The notes: generated from the sequence alone by a model not told the origin. 64,000 nt of DNA from an uncultured Lachnospiraceae bacterium (GCA_947382625.1 CANDAG010000012.1:1-64000); one strand, 5' to 3'; positions 8,846-18,289 are shown, numbered from the stretch's first letter. Program-made: numbers and translations.

Positions 8846-10603
8846 ATGGCTTTTGACGGAATTACAGTGGCAGCGGTGGTAAAGGAATTAAAGGACTCTC
8901 TGGCAGGCGGACGTATTTATAAGATCGCCCAGCCGGAAAATGACGAGCTGCTGCTTACCATAAAAACAAACGACGGCGGACAACGACGGCTCCTGATCTC
9001 TGCAGGCGCCTCTCTGCCTTTGATCTATCTGACCGAAAAGAATAAAGTAAGTCCCATGACGGCACCCGGCTTTTGTATGCTGCTGCGCAAGCATCTTCAA
9101 AACGGCCGGATCACCGACATTACCCAGCCCGGCCTGGAGCGGATCATCCATCTCCATATCGAGCATCTCAATGAAATGGGAGATCTGTGCCACAAGCGCC
9201 TGGTTGTGGAGCTTATGGGCAAACACAGCAATATTATTTTTGTGAATGATGAGGACATGATCATCGACAGCATCAAGCATATCTCCGGCATGGTCAGCTC
9301 TGTCCGTGAGGTTTTGCCGGGCAGAAGCTACTTTATCCCCCATACCCAGGAAAAATCAGATCCTCTCCGGGCCGATCTGCCTTCCTTCAGACAGGCTCTC
9401 ACGGATAAAAATATGCCCGTATACAAGGCCCTTTACAGTCTCTATACCGGGATTTCCCCTCTTATTGCCCAGGAGATCTGTTTCCGTGCCAGCGTTGACG
9501 GCGATATCTCCACCGCCTTTTTTAAGGAAGCCTCTGAAGGAGACGAGGCCTTAGGACGGCTCTATGATGCCTTTTCCCATATCATGGATCAGGTGAAAGG
9601 GGGCGAATTTGCACCCTCTGTCATCTATTCCGGAGGCGTCCCCACAGAATACGCCGCATTGCCTCTTACCATGTACGGAGGGGACGAAGCTGTGTCCTTT
9701 GACTCTGTCAGCAGGCTTTTGGAACAATATTATGCGGAAAAAAGCACCGTCACCCGTATCCGCCAGAAATCCGCGGATCTGCGCAAGATCGTTCAGACAG
9801 CGCTTGAGCGGAATGTCAAAAAATACGATCTGCAGCTCCGCCAGATGAAGGACACCGAAAAAAAGGACAAATACCGGATCTACGGGGAGCTACTGAACAC
9901 CTACGGCTATGAAGCATCCACAGGAGACAAAACTCTTGAGGCTCTCAATTATTATACAGGAGAAATGATCACAATCCCTCTTGACCCTCTCCTTTCTCCT
10001 TCGGAAAATGCCAAAAAGTATTTCGACAAATACGGAAAGCTCAAGCGGACCTTTGAGGCCCTTAGCACCCTTACTGCCCAGGTGAAAGAGGAGATCGATC
10101 ACCTGGAATCCATCCAGGCCGCGCTGGATATTGCCCTTAAGGAGGAGGATCTGGTACAGATCAAGGAGGAGCTCATCGAAAGCGGCTATATCCGCCGGAA
10201 GGGCAGCGCCAAAAAGGCCCGCTTTACCAGCAGGCCCTTCCATTACTTAAGCAGCGACGGATTCCATATTTATGTAGGGAAGAATAATTACCAGAACGAC
10301 GAGCTTACCTTCAAGCTTGCCACTGGTGGCGACTGGTGGTTTCACACGAAGGGGATCCCCGGCTCCCATGTCATCATCAAATCGGAAGGAGCGCAGCTTC
10401 CCGACACTGCTTTTGAGGATGCTGCAAGGCTTGCCGCCTACTATTCCAAAGCCCGTGGCCAGGACAAAGTAGAGATCGACTATACCGAAAAGAAAAATGT
10501 CAAAAAGCCAAACGGCAGCAAGCCCGGCTTCGTGGTGTATTACACCAATTACTCCATGATGATCGATTCGGATATTTCAGGGCTGAAGCTCCTGGATGAT
10601 TAA
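8846..10603 (+). CDS. rqcH: Ribosome quality control protein RqcH (NFACT, FbpA family)
   Basis: RqcH binds 50S subunits that carry stalled peptidyl-tRNA and recruits tRNA-Ala to add C-terminal alanine tails for degradation; older annotations call it fibronectin-binding protein. The 585 residues start MAFDGITVAAVVKEL after an AGAAAGGA site. NFACT-N occupies roughly 1-260, a helix-hairpin-helix and coiled-coil part about 260-440, and the NFACT-R domain about 450-550, with YLSSDGFHIYVGKNNYQND and GGDWWFHTKGIPGSHVII. Single gene with its own promoter, divergent from yicC and convergent with the ABC ATPase. Confidence 0.93.
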   Translation: MAFDGITVAAVVKELKDSLAGGRIYKIAQPENDELLLTIKTNDGGQRRLLISAGASLPLIYLTEKNKVSPMTAPGFCMLLRKHLQNGRITDITQPGLERIIHLHIEHLNEMGDLCHKRLVVELMGKHSNIIFVNDEDMIIDSIKHISGMVSSVREVLPGRSYFIPHTQEKSDPLRADLPSFRQALTDKNMPVYKALYSLYTGISPLIAQEICFRASVDGDISTAFFKEASEGDEALGRLYDAFSHIMDQVKGGEFAPSVIYSGGVPTEYAALPLTMYGGDEAVSFDSVSRLLEQYYAEKSTVTRIRQKSADLRKIVQTALERNVKKYDLQLRQMKDTEKKDKYRIYGELLNTYGYEASTGDKTLEALNYYTGEMITIPLDPLLSPSENAKKYFDKYGKLKRTFEALSTLTAQVKEEIDHLESIQAALDIALKEEDLVQIKEELIESGYIRRKGSAKKARFTSRPFHYLSSDGFHIYVGKNNYQNDELTFKLATGGDWWFHTKGIPGSHVIIKSEGAQLPDTAFEDAARLAAYYSKARGQDKVEIDYTEKKNVKKPNGSKPGFVVYYTNYSMMIDSDISGLKLLDD

Positions 10604-10654
10604 ACGCGCCAGCTCCGCGAATCGGCTTATTAACTAAAGACTGCCCTACTGTTT

Positions 10655-11344
10655 TTAAATGTGGACTCCCTTTCCTCCAAAGTCGGTGATCGTACCATCC
10701 GACATATGCAGAATCCTGTCAGCGGTCTGGGCAATACTGCGGTTATGCGTGATCATGATAATGGTCTGCTCAAACCGCTTTGAGGTTTCCCGCAAGAGCG
10801 CGATCACCTCACTGCTGTTTCTGGTGTCCAGATTTCCGGTAGGCTCGTCAGCAAGGATCAAAGAAGGCCGGGTGATCAGCGCCCTGCCGATAGCCACCCT
10901 CTGCTGCTGACCGCCGGAAAGCTGGCTGGGCAGATGACTGCGCCGCTCCTTTAATCCCAGAACCTCCAAAAGCTCCTCCAGATATTTCCTGTCGGGTCTT
11001 TGATAATCCAACAGAAGAGGAAAGATCATATTCTGCTCCACATTCAGCTCCGGGATCAGATTAAAGGCCTGAAAAATAAATCCGATATTTCTGCGCCGGA
11101 AGACCGTCAGTCTGCTCTCATCCATAGCAAAGATATCCTTCCCGTCAATGAATACTTTACCGGAATCAGCCGCATCCAGCGCGCCGATCATATTAAGCAA
11201 TGTACTTTTGCCGGAACCGGACTCTCCCACCACTGCCACAAATTCTCCCTTTGGAACCGTAAAACTCACATTTTTAAGAGCCTGTACAGCATTTTCCCCG
11301 CTTCCATAGGTCTTGCTGATCGATCTGACCTCTAATAAATCCAT
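10655..11344 (-). CDS. ABC transporter ATP-binding protein (MacB/LolD/BceA-type), no adjacent permease
   Basis: 229 residues with all ATPase motifs: Walker [10 protein letters not shown] at 40-48, Q-loop in [13 protein letters not shown], signature [15 protein letters not shown] near 141, Walker [13 protein letters not shown] near 161, and the switch His in MITHNR. This subfamily works with FtsX-type permeases. In clostridial operons the order is usually regulator-kinase-ATPase-permease; here the permease after the ATPase is missing and the next gene is convergent rqcH. A 79-bp tandem repeat occupies its leader. It may serve the ATPase-less permeases at 28.5-35.3 kb; that is inference. Confidence 0.88.
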   Translation of the reverse strand: MDLLEVRSISKTYGSGENAVQALKNVSFTVPKGEFVAVVGESGSGKSTLLNMIGALDAADSGKVFIDGKDIFAMDESRLTVFRRRNIGFIFQAFNLIPELNVEQNMIFPLLLDYQRPDRKYLEELLEVLGLKERRSHLPSQLSGGQQQRVAIGRALITRPSLILADEPTGNLDTRNSSEVIALLRETSKRFEQTIIMITHNRSIAQTADRILHMSDGTITDFGGKGVHI

Positions 11345-11386
11345 GATATAACACCTCTTTCTTTTTTCTTATGCAGACATCGTCCA

Positions 11387-11578
11387 CTGCGCACGCATCA
11401 GCGTGCTTCGCTATGTTATATGTCGCAAGGAGGGACCCGCCGCAGGTGGGAGGATTCCTTACGACCTGCGCACGCATCAGCGTGCTTCACTATGTCATAT
11501 GTCGCAAGGAGGGGCCCGCCGCAGGTGGGAGGATTCCTTACGACCTGCGCACGCATCAGCGTGCTTCACTATGTCATA
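11387..11578. repeat. 79-bp tandem repeat, 2.4 copies, hairpin-forming
   Basis: Units begin at 11387, 11466 and 11545 (the last is partial, about 34 bp) and differ at only a few bases. Each unit has a perfect small hairpin GCACGC-ATCA-GCGTGC, then a nested hairpin with outer arms GTCGCAAGGA/TCCTTACGAC (one mismatch) and inner arms CCCGCC/GGTGGG around GCA. The array fills most of the gap between the kinase stop and the ATPase start, so it would be in the mRNA leader of the ATPase. Short open frames across it are artefacts of the repeat. Confidence 0.9.
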
Positions 11579-11634
11579 AGAATAGCATGGATATCTTACA
11601 GCAGGATGAATTTCATCCTACAATTTTGTAGGAT

Positions 11635-12657
11635 TCAGATCAGGAAATTAATGATAAAGGCGGTACCTTTCCCCAGGGTGCTGTCAACCTCCACCGTTCC
11701 GTTATGAGCTTCGATCACTGCTTTTGCCAGGGGAAGACCGAGACCGACTCCACGGGTATCCTTTGAAAATCTGCTGCGGTAAAACCGCTTGAAGATATGG
11801 TACCTGTCCTCAGGATGAATACCGCTTCCGTTATCCTCTATCCTGATCTGTATCACGGAGGAAAACCGCTTCCATGAAATACGGACTGTGTCACCCGTCC
11901 GGGTGTGGTCAAGGGCATTTTTGATGATATTTCCTATGGCCTCTGCCACCCAGATCCGGTCACATAAGAGAATGATATCCTCCTCCCCTTCTGAAAAAAG
12001 TATTTTTCCCTCTTGCTCCGCCCGGAAAATAAACTGTTTTTCTATGTCCGTCATCATATCGGCTACATTTTCAGGCGTTTTATCCGGCACGATCGTACCT
12101 GCATCCAGCTTTGCAATTTTCAGAAGATTCTGCACCAGACTTTCCATCCGGTCAAGCTCCCGTTCGGAAAGATCGGTAAATTCACGGACAGTGAGTAACT
12201 CCTCCGCTTCCTGTATAATTCCGTTATAAATATTTAAGGCGGCAATTGGGGTCTTCAGCTGATGGGAAATATTTGATATGGTATCTTTTAAAAACTCCCT
12301 GGATTTCCCTTCATTCTCAGCCCGGGCGCTTAAAATGGACGCCAGAGCATTAATCCTGTGGAAGAGCTTATAAAGCTCCCCCTCCTCATCACATTCAATC
12401 CGGCTCTCCAGATTTCCTGCAATATATTCTGTGATCTGCTCCGCGGCATTTTCCAGGATCTCATCCTGCCTGCAAAAATACCGCCAGCAACATAAGATGA
12501 TCATAAGCATCACACTCAAAGCTGCTGCAAAGACTCCTGGTAATGCATAGTCCGGAAGGAAAAGGAAAAAAAGAACCGCAGTCAGAATATAGGTCAAAAT
12601 ACCTGCTGCAATTTTCAGGAAAAGAGCTTTCACTTTTTCATTGGTCAATATTCTCAT
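11635..12657 (-). CDS. Sensor histidine kinase (two-component)
   Basis: 340 residues: two membrane segments close together (about 12-34 and 37-60) with almost no outside loop, so it probably senses inside the membrane or through the transporter, as in Bce-type systems. Then a HAMP-like linker, HisKA with phospho-accepting His in ISNISHQLKTPIAALN, and HATPase with N-box NIIKNALDH, G1 DNGSGI and G2 GVGLGLPLAKAVIEAH. It follows the response regulator by 31 bp and precedes the ABC ATPase; the set is a permease-linked two-component system lacking its permease. Confidence 0.9.
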   Translation of the reverse strand: MRILTNEKVKALFLKIAAGILTYILTAVLFFLFLPDYALPGVFAAALSVMLMIILCCWRYFCRQDEILENAAEQITEYIAGNLESRIECDEEGELYKLFHRINALASILSARAENEGKSREFLKDTISNISHQLKTPIAALNIYNGIIQEAEELLTVREFTDLSERELDRMESLVQNLLKIAKLDAGTIVPDKTPENVADMMTDIEKQFIFRAEQEGKILFSEGEEDIILLCDRIWVAEAIGNIIKNALDHTRTGDTVRISWKRFSSVIQIRIEDNGSGIHPEDRYHIFKRFYRSRFSKDTRGVGLGLPLAKAVIEAHNGTVEVDSTLGKGTAFIINFLI

Positions 12658-12688
12658 GTTAACAACCTGCCTTTTCCAAATCTTTCCT

Positions 12689-13384
12689 TTATCCCTTCCA
12701 TTTATATCCCATACGGCGAACTGTCAAAATCCTTTCCGGTTTGCCCGGATCATCCTCTATTTTGGTGCGCAGCCTGCGGATATACACGGTAAGGGTATTA
12801 TTATCCACAAAGTTTTCATTGCAATCCCAAAGCCTGCTCAAAATCTGCTCCTGTGTGAGCACTCTGCCCGGGTTTTCCATAAAAAAGCGCAACAATTTAT
12901 ATTCATTGGCGGTAAGCTCCACCAGCTCGCCATTTTTGTAAACGGTTCCGTTTAAAAGCTCCAGTCTGATACCTCCGGAATTTAACTCTGTCTCCGCCAC
13001 CCCCGGCTGACCCGACTTGCTATAATCGTTGCTTCTTCTTAACAGTGCATTGATCCGGGACATCAGCACTGCCAGCTTAAAGGGTTTGGTGATATAATCA
13101 TCCCCGCCCATATCAAGTCCCATGATAATATCCATCTCTTCATCCGCGGCGGTGAGAAAAAGAATGGGTACCTTTGAGCTCCTGCGTATTTGCCGGCAAA
13201 TATCAAAACAGGTACCGTCCGGAAGAGATACATCTAAAATAACAAGATCATATTTTCCCTCTTCCCATACATCCTCCGCCTCAGCCCTTGTCCTGGCAAC
13301 TGCCAGCTCATATCCCTGCTTTTTCAGGGCAAAGGACAAGCCGCCGATCAGACTTAAGTCATCCTCTACCATTAGTATTTTCAT
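12689..13384 (-). CDS. OmpR-family response regulator
   Basis: About 231 residues. Start at 13382-13384 behind AAGGAGG, giving MKILMVEDDLSLIGG; the longer frame upstream has no site. Receiver domain has the acidic pair VEDD, phospho-Asp in DLVILDVSLPDG, Thr in LFLTAA and Lys in YITKPF; a winged helix follows with ELTANEYKLLRFFMENPGRV and VYIRRLRTKIEDDP. Paired with the kinase directly downstream; likely targets are this locus and its transporter. Confidence 0.93.
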   Translation of the reverse strand: MKILMVEDDLSLIGGLSFALKKQGYELAVARTRAEAEDVWEEGKYDLVILDVSLPDGTCFDICRQIRRSSKVPILFLTAADEEMDIIMGLDMGGDDYITKPFKLAVLMSRINALLRRSNDYSKSGQPGVAETELNSGGIRLELLNGTVYKNGELVELTANEYKLLRFFMENPGRVLTQEQILSRLWDCNENFVDNNTLTVYIRRLRTKIEDDPGKPERILTVRRMGYKWKG

Positions 13385-13422
13385 TAAAAGCCTCCTTGTG
13401 CAAAGCAACTCGACTCTGCTTT

Positions 13423-14697
13423 TTATATTAACCAGACCGGCACATACCAGTTATTTTCGTCAACCGGTAACAGATCGCCCGTCATACAGATAACGCTGCC
13501 TGTCCCTATGCTGGTCTTTAAAGCTTCTAAACTGTCAAATGCTGTCGTCTTGCTGATTGAATCTAAAATATGGAAATTTTTGATCGCTGCTTTACCGGGT
13601 GAGGCTGACTTTTTAATTTCTATCGGGAAAAGCGTCCCGCTCTGGTAAATCAGCAAATCAATTTCTTTTTGATCTTTGTCCCGATAATAAAAAACCGGAG
13701 GCTCTTTTCCAGCATTAAGATAACTTTTATAAATTTCGGAAAATACATAGCTTTCAAAGAAGGCTCCTGACATCGCGCCTTTTTCCAGTGCTTCAGGATT
13801 TCCCCATCTCAAAAGATATGCCGCAAGGCCAGTATCCGTAAAATGCAGCAACGGCATTTTAACAGCACGCTTCAGGGCATTGTTATGATATGGCTGTACC
13901 AGCACGACAATATGGGATGACACTAAAATAGAAAGCCATTTTTTGGCCGTTGGCGCCGATATACCTGCTGCATTTGCCAATTCTTCATAAATGACAGGCT
14001 TAGACGTCTGTGCTGCAACCACCGTCATGAAATTAAAAAACTGCATTTCATCAGCAACCTGTGTCAATTCACGAATATCCCGCTGTAAATACGTATTTAC
14101 ATAGGAGCGGTAATAAATTTCCCAATCAATATTTTCATCCGCATAAAGCTCCGGCATCGACCCTCTGAAAATCCGCCGATAAATTTCATTCAATCCCCGT
14201 GATCTTACAAAAGACAAACGTTTCATCAATCGGTCAGGATCCGTAGAGAATGGCTCGCTCGGCGTCTGGTAAATCTCCGCGTCGGACAGACCGAGCAAAT
14301 TGATAATACCGACACGACCGGCAAGACTTTCGCTTACATTTTTCATCAGTACGAAAATCCGGGATCCCGTAAGCCAATAATCTCCTTTCCGTTTTGAACG
14401 GTCAACACTGATTTTAATATAAGGAAGTAGCTCAGTGGCGTACTGGATCTCATCAATCAGCACCGGAGGAGTATACCTTTGCAGGAAAAGCGCCGGATCA
14501 TGCTTTGCGAGATATCTTACATCCGGATCGTCCAGAGTTACATAGGTACGTTTTATACCCGCCTCTTCCTGTGCCTTTGCCAGTCTTTGCAGTAAAGTAG
14601 TCTTTCCAACCTGCCTGGGTCCTGTTACCAGAAGTATCGGAAACATCTTTGAAACCTGCACGATCGTGTCCTCGACAGCTCTTTTGATATAGGGCAT
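13423..14697 (-). CDS. DUF4143 family ATPase (AAA_14 plus nuclease-like C-terminus)
   Basis: About 424 residues from the ATG at 14695-14697, behind AAAGGAGA. Walker A GPRQVGKTT and Walker B PVLIDEIQ show an AAA-type P-loop domain; the C-terminal DUF4143 part has a PD-(D/E)XK-like pattern, EIDLLI then PIEIKKSASP. These proteins are widespread, often patchy among strains and linked to mobile DNA; no biochemical role is firmly established. It stands alone, between the two-component locus and the coat-like genes. Confidence 0.85.
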   Translation of the reverse strand: MPYIKRAVEDTIVQVSKMFPILLVTGPRQVGKTTLLQRLAKAQEEAGIKRTYVTLDDPDVRYLAKHDPALFLQRYTPPVLIDEIQYATELLPYIKISVDRSKRKGDYWLTGSRIFVLMKNVSESLAGRVGIINLLGLSDAEIYQTPSEPFSTDPDRLMKRLSFVRSRGLNEIYRRIFRGSMPELYADENIDWEIYYRSYVNTYLQRDIRELTQVADEMQFFNFMTVVAAQTSKPVIYEELANAAGISAPTAKKWLSILVSSHIVVLVQPYHNNALKRAVKMPLLHFTDTGLAAYLLRWGNPEALEKGAMSGAFFESYVFSEIYKSYLNAGKEPPVFYYRDKDQKEIDLLIYQSGTLFPIEIKKSASPGKAAIKNFHILDSISKTTAFDSLEALKTSIGTGSVICMTGDLLPVDENNWYVPVWLI

Positions 14698-14900
14698 AAC
14701 GGTCTCTCCTTTCAAGCTTCGTATACATTGTCAGAAATCTGGTTGCGGCTATTCTAAAATATGATTTTATTATAGTCAGAAGCTATGTATTAGTCAATGT
14801 GTCATAAGTTAAAATTTACTGCATTAAACGCTGCCGCGCTTCGCGCAGTGAACTTTTTATGCCCAAATTGCCAATTATCGGTTACGAAGCAGACAGTAAT

Positions 14901-14934
14901 ATATCCCATGCACTGCTATCAGCACATGGGATAT
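14901..14934. other. Perfect 10-bp inverted repeat (hairpin)
   Basis: ATATCCCATG at 14901-14910 pairs with CATGGGATAT at 14925-14934, loop 14 bp. It lies just past the coat-like gene in its direction of transcription. No T run follows on that strand, so it is a weak terminator candidate or an RNA 3' stabiliser. Confidence 0.45.
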
Positions 14935-14961
14935 CATGGTAAGCTTATTTTAGTCTTATAT

Positions 14962-15222
14962 CTAAAGCGTCTTACTTGTAAACAGACTCTTCACATGGTC
15001 AACCTCTTCCTGGGTTGCCTTAGCCGCGGGAACGTAATAGGACTTCTCCCTGGCAAGCTTGTAAAGCTCTTCCTGTGACTGCTCACAGGTATTTCGAAAC
15101 TGCTTAAGAGTCTGCTTCAGCTCCGGATTTTCGGTCTGAGCGATCATCTCCCCGAAACGTACCAGCTCTCCGTTAATGCCGGTCAGTGTATCTGCTACCA
15201 TAGTCTTTTCATTCAGCTGCAT
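14962..15222 (-). CDS. Small helical protein, CotF-like spore coat domain
   Basis: 86 residues, all predicted helical: NEKTMVADTLTGINGELVRF, then a Gln/Glu-rich middle, and EELYKLAREKSYYVPAAKA, a pattern seen in Coat-F (CotF) proteins that build the spore coat. Similarity was judged by eye, so the family is likely rather than certain. It lies 12 bp after a second small coat-like gene and probably shares a transcript; a sporulation-specific promoter would be expected but was not identified. Confidence 0.6.
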   Translation of the reverse strand: MQLNEKTMVADTLTGINGELVRFGEMIAQTENPELKQTLKQFRNTCEQSQEELYKLAREKSYYVPAAKATQEEVDHVKSLFTSKTL

Positions 15223-15234
15223 TTTCCCTACCTC

Positions 15235-15420
15235 CTACTGCAGAAATTTCATTAATTCGTTTTTGTTTTCCATAGCCGACTTGGCCCCTTTTTCAAAAAA
15301 CTGCTTAATCTGTGAATCCGTTGCAGAGGATGCATATTCCTTCATTTTGCAGTGGGACACATCGTAGCCGCCGATCAAATGGCGCAGGTTCTGTAAATCA
15401 AGCTCTGATAAATTAGCCAT
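15235..15420 (-). CDS. Small spore-associated-like protein
   Basis: 61 residues from the ATG at 15418-15420, behind AGGAGG; the open frame extends 19 codons upstream without support. Sequence MANLSELDLQNLRHLIGGYD, then CKMKEYASSATD and FFEKGAKSAMENKNELMKFL, is helical and resembles the short partner proteins often encoded beside CotF-like genes. Function unknown; the pairing with the next gene is the main clue. Confidence 0.6.
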   Translation of the reverse strand: MANLSELDLQNLRHLIGGYDVSHCKMKEYASSATDSQIKQFFEKGAKSAMENKNELMKFLQ

Positions 15421-15688
15421 AAAAAAATACCTCCTGAAAATACATTTATCATGCATGGCATTTGCCATGAGCGACATTTTTATTATTTCCAGAAGGTTTT
15501 AATCTATACTGCTCCTTTAAAATCTTTCTTCCACAGCACTCATCAGTTCTATGCACCATTGCCAATTGATGAATTGAGTGAAATAATATAATTTACTACA
15601 CTAATGACAAGAATAACGAATTATAGTATAATCACATCATTAACAATAAACCGGCAATATCAGTCTGGATGGACTTCAGGAGAAACAA
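15421..15688. other. Divergent promoter region without genes
   Basis: AT-rich spacer between the divergent small coat-like gene and the orphan protein gene at 15689. I see no convincing hairpin, operator or RNA gene in it. Confidence 0.4.
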
Positions 15689-16213
15689 ATGGACAGGAAT
15701 GTAATTATTGCAGAGGATACAAACGGTAAAAAAATAGCAGTGATAAACAGTATTCGCTTTACCGGGAAGCGTTCAGTAAATTGGGATGATGTCAGGAATT
15801 ACTTGAAGACTTTTGTGGATAAAAATTATAAGATAGAATCTACAAATGACATTATCTACATAGGAAACGACCTGCCAAATGAATATACCGGCTCAGTATA
15901 TACTTACAAGCTCAAGGGAGCAGCAGCTAAAGCGAAAGCAAATGCCACACAAGGGCTACCGGAAATGCTTAAGATAGCTGTTGGCAGACACTTCCGCGAA
16001 AATAACAACGAAAAACACTACAGAAACGCAGCTTTAGGCTGGTATCGATATGATTCAAGATTTGCCCTGCCTGTTTATGGTGAAAGTGGGAAACTTGAGC
16101 GGTATAACGTATTCCATGCCTCCATGCTTGTACGCCATGATGAGAATGGGAAAATGTACCTGTATGATGTTATGGACATAAAAAAAGAAACAGGCAACCC
16201 GCTTGAGCTATAA
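15689..16213 (+). CDS. Orphan protein, possibly related to phage/ICE MuF-type BECR domains
   Basis: 174 residues, no signal peptide or membrane segment. The C-terminal half (FRENNNEKHYRNAALGWYRY, then YNVFHASMLVRHDENGKMYL and YDVMDIKKETGNPLEL) resembles by eye C-terminal modules of phage MuF and conjugative-element polyvalent proteins that hold nuclease-like (Barnase/EndoU/RelE-type) folds. Those modules normally sit in larger proteins; here one is alone, with weak ribosome signals (AGGAGAAACAA). More AT-rich than its neighbours, suggesting transfer. No immunity or antitoxin gene is apparent next to it. Function unknown. Confidence 0.5.
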   Translation: MDRNVIIAEDTNGKKIAVINSIRFTGKRSVNWDDVRNYLKTFVDKNYKIESTNDIIYIGNDLPNEYTGSVYTYKLKGAAAKAKANATQGLPEMLKIAVGRHFRENNNEKHYRNAALGWYRYDSRFALPVYGESGKLERYNVFHASMLVRHDENGKMYLYDVMDIKKETGNPLEL

Positions 16214-16336
16214 AAGCTGTACACGACACAAAACCCGCTTCTCTTTGATCATTATTCTATGCCAGGCAGATTCTTTTGTCAAGATGCAAAATCTGATTTT
16301 ACGAAAATTGATAACACTTCAAAAGAAAACTCACTT

Positions 16337-18253
16337 TTAGTCATCCAGCCAGAAATCATCGTCATCCTCATCTATCTGATCCTGATAAAGCCTGCGCGTC
16401 TGCATAAACACTGCATCCTGATCCCTTAACTGTATCTCTTTTTCGGATTTTGTCATTTTTCCGGTTTCATCTTTGCCGGCATTCTTTTTTTCCCGGCGCT
16501 CCCCGGTTTCTTTCACGGTACTCCCGGCCCTCTTTTGCTTCTTTGATTTTTTCCTGCCTTTTCCATTGTTCTTCTGGGAACTGCTGCCCCGGCCCTCCGT
16601 TTTCTTTCCTTCATCCGGCTTTAAAATCCTGAGCTTTCTGGCTATGGCAAGCAGCATATGCCCTTTGGGCATTCCCTTAAGCTCTTCCTCGGACACTGCC
16701 TTCCAGCGGATCACCAGCACAAAATAAAGCAACGCCCCCACAAAAACCGCCAGTCCTAAAGAGAGGATATTGATCTTGCTGATATAATACACCCCCTGGT
16801 AAACTCCAAAAGCAGCCCCGCCCATGATAACGGATGCCGCTATGGGCAGGAAAAAAGTACGGAACATCTCCTGCCGGTACACTAAGTGGCGGCGTACGGA
16901 AATCTGGTTCAACACGCACAGGATCAGGGAATAGAGCACGGTGGCGGCCACATAATAATACAAACTATATCTTTCATCCAAAAACAGCATCATGGCAACC
17001 ATTGCGGCTCCATGGAGAACCACTGCCAGAGAAGCATTGATAATAGGCGCCTTCATACGCCCGATAGACTGCAGGATTCCCTGAGTAAGAGTGGAGAGAC
17101 CGTAAAATACAATGCTTACCGCCATACAGGCAAGCAGGATAGACGCAATATCCAGAGAATCCGGCTGAGGAAAGATCACCCGCATTACCGGCTTTGCCAG
17201 CACTCCGATCCCGACTGCACAGGGGATAGAGATCAGCATGGTAACCTTCACTGACTTGGCCACCTTTTGGCGGACACCTTTTAGCTTTCCCTGCACAAAA
17301 TCACTGGAAATTCCCGGGATCAGCGCTGTAGACATAGCGGAAGCAAAGGCGATGGGAATGTTGGAAATCTTTGTTCCCTTGGACACCACACTTAAATCTG
17401 CCGCCACTGCCGCCTCATCCAGCTTCCTTACTCCCATCATGATCTGCTGGTAGATCCGGTTATCCATGAAATTATTAATATTATAAATTCCCGTACTCAA
17501 AATAAAAGGAGTAACCACAAGAAGGATCATCTTGAAAATGTCCCCGTAGGTCTCATCCCTGTGGCCGGTATCCCGCTGGATCCGGCGGCGGAGAGTTTTT
17601 CTGTTCAATGCATACACTGCCAGCATGAACAAAAGCCCTGCCAGCACACCGGCGCCTGTGCCTATGGTAGCCCCCGCCGCTCCATAGGAAGCCTGGGTAG
17701 TGGCATCCTGATCCTTAACCATCTGCACCAGCACATAAGCCATACCGATACTGGCCGCCGCATTCACAAGCTGCTCTACGATCTGAGAAACAGAGGTCTG
17801 CACCATCGTCTTGTGAGCCTGGAAGTATCCCCTTAAAACTCCTAATATGCCGCTGAAAAAAATGGTAGGCGCCAGGATCTTAAGGGGCAGGACGGCGCTT
17901 TCCATCTTTACCATGAGTCCGGCTCCAAAGAACACAAATAAGCTGGCAATACCACCGACTACCAGCACATAAATAAAGGCACAGCAGAAGATCCTGTGCG
18001 CATTCCGATATTCTTTTGTTGCAAGCCGCTGGGCGATCACCTTGGATACCGCAGACGGAATACTGTAGGAGGATATCAGCAAAACAATGCTGTAAGCGTA
18101 GTAGGCGCTGTTATAATATCCATTCCCCTCGTCTCCGATAATGGCAACTAACGGCGTGTTATATAATAGTCCTATGATGCGGACGATGATCCCGGCCGAA
18201 GCCAGGATCCCCGCCTGCATGATAAAGCTGTCTTTCTTTTTGTTATTCGGCAT
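16337..18253 (-). CDS. MurJ/SpoVB-like lipid-linked sugar flippase (MOP superfamily)
   Basis: About 638 residues; start chosen at the ATG giving MPNNKKKDSFIMQAG, typical for the family; a GTG six codons upstream is an alternative. Some 14 membrane helices to about residue 530, opening with AGILASAGIIVRIIGLLYNT. This branch (polysaccharide/MATE-like, SpoVB/YtgP type) moves lipid-linked precursors for wall or spore cortex. The last 100 residues are an unusual soluble tail, rich in Lys, Arg, Gly and Ser and ending in a strongly acidic EDDDDFWLDD. Lies 36 bp after glycogen synthase, likely one transcript. Confidence 0.85.
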   Translation of the reverse strand: MPNNKKKDSFIMQAGILASAGIIVRIIGLLYNTPLVAIIGDEGNGYYNSAYYAYSIVLLISSYSIPSAVSKVIAQRLATKEYRNAHRIFCCAFIYVLVVGGIASLFVFFGAGLMVKMESAVLPLKILAPTIFFSGILGVLRGYFQAHKTMVQTSVSQIVEQLVNAAASIGMAYVLVQMVKDQDATTQASYGAAGATIGTGAGVLAGLLFMLAVYALNRKTLRRRIQRDTGHRDETYGDIFKMILLVVTPFILSTGIYNINNFMDNRIYQQIMMGVRKLDEAAVAADLSVVSKGTKISNIPIAFASAMSTALIPGISSDFVQGKLKGVRQKVAKSVKVTMLISIPCAVGIGVLAKPVMRVIFPQPDSLDIASILLACMAVSIVFYGLSTLTQGILQSIGRMKAPIINASLAVVLHGAAMVAMMLFLDERYSLYYYVAATVLYSLILCVLNQISVRRHLVYRQEMFRTFFLPIAASVIMGGAAFGVYQGVYYISKINILSLGLAVFVGALLYFVLVIRWKAVSEEELKGMPKGHMLLAIARKLRILKPDEGKKTEGRGSSSQKNNGKGRKKSKKQKRAGSTVKETGERREKKNAGKDETGKMTKSEKEIQLRDQDAVFMQTRRLYQDQIDEDDDDFWLDD

Positions 18254-18289
18254 TCCTGCTGCGCTCCACACAAGCGGAACCGTTATCTG

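Noticed and set aside
11371..11707. Open reading frames across the 79-bp repeats
   Set aside because: They arise from the repeat period (79 is not a multiple of 3, frames shift between copies) and have no ribosome site or family match.
14901..14934. Terminator
   Set aside because: Perfect stem but no T run on either strand in the needed place; left as an unassigned hairpin.
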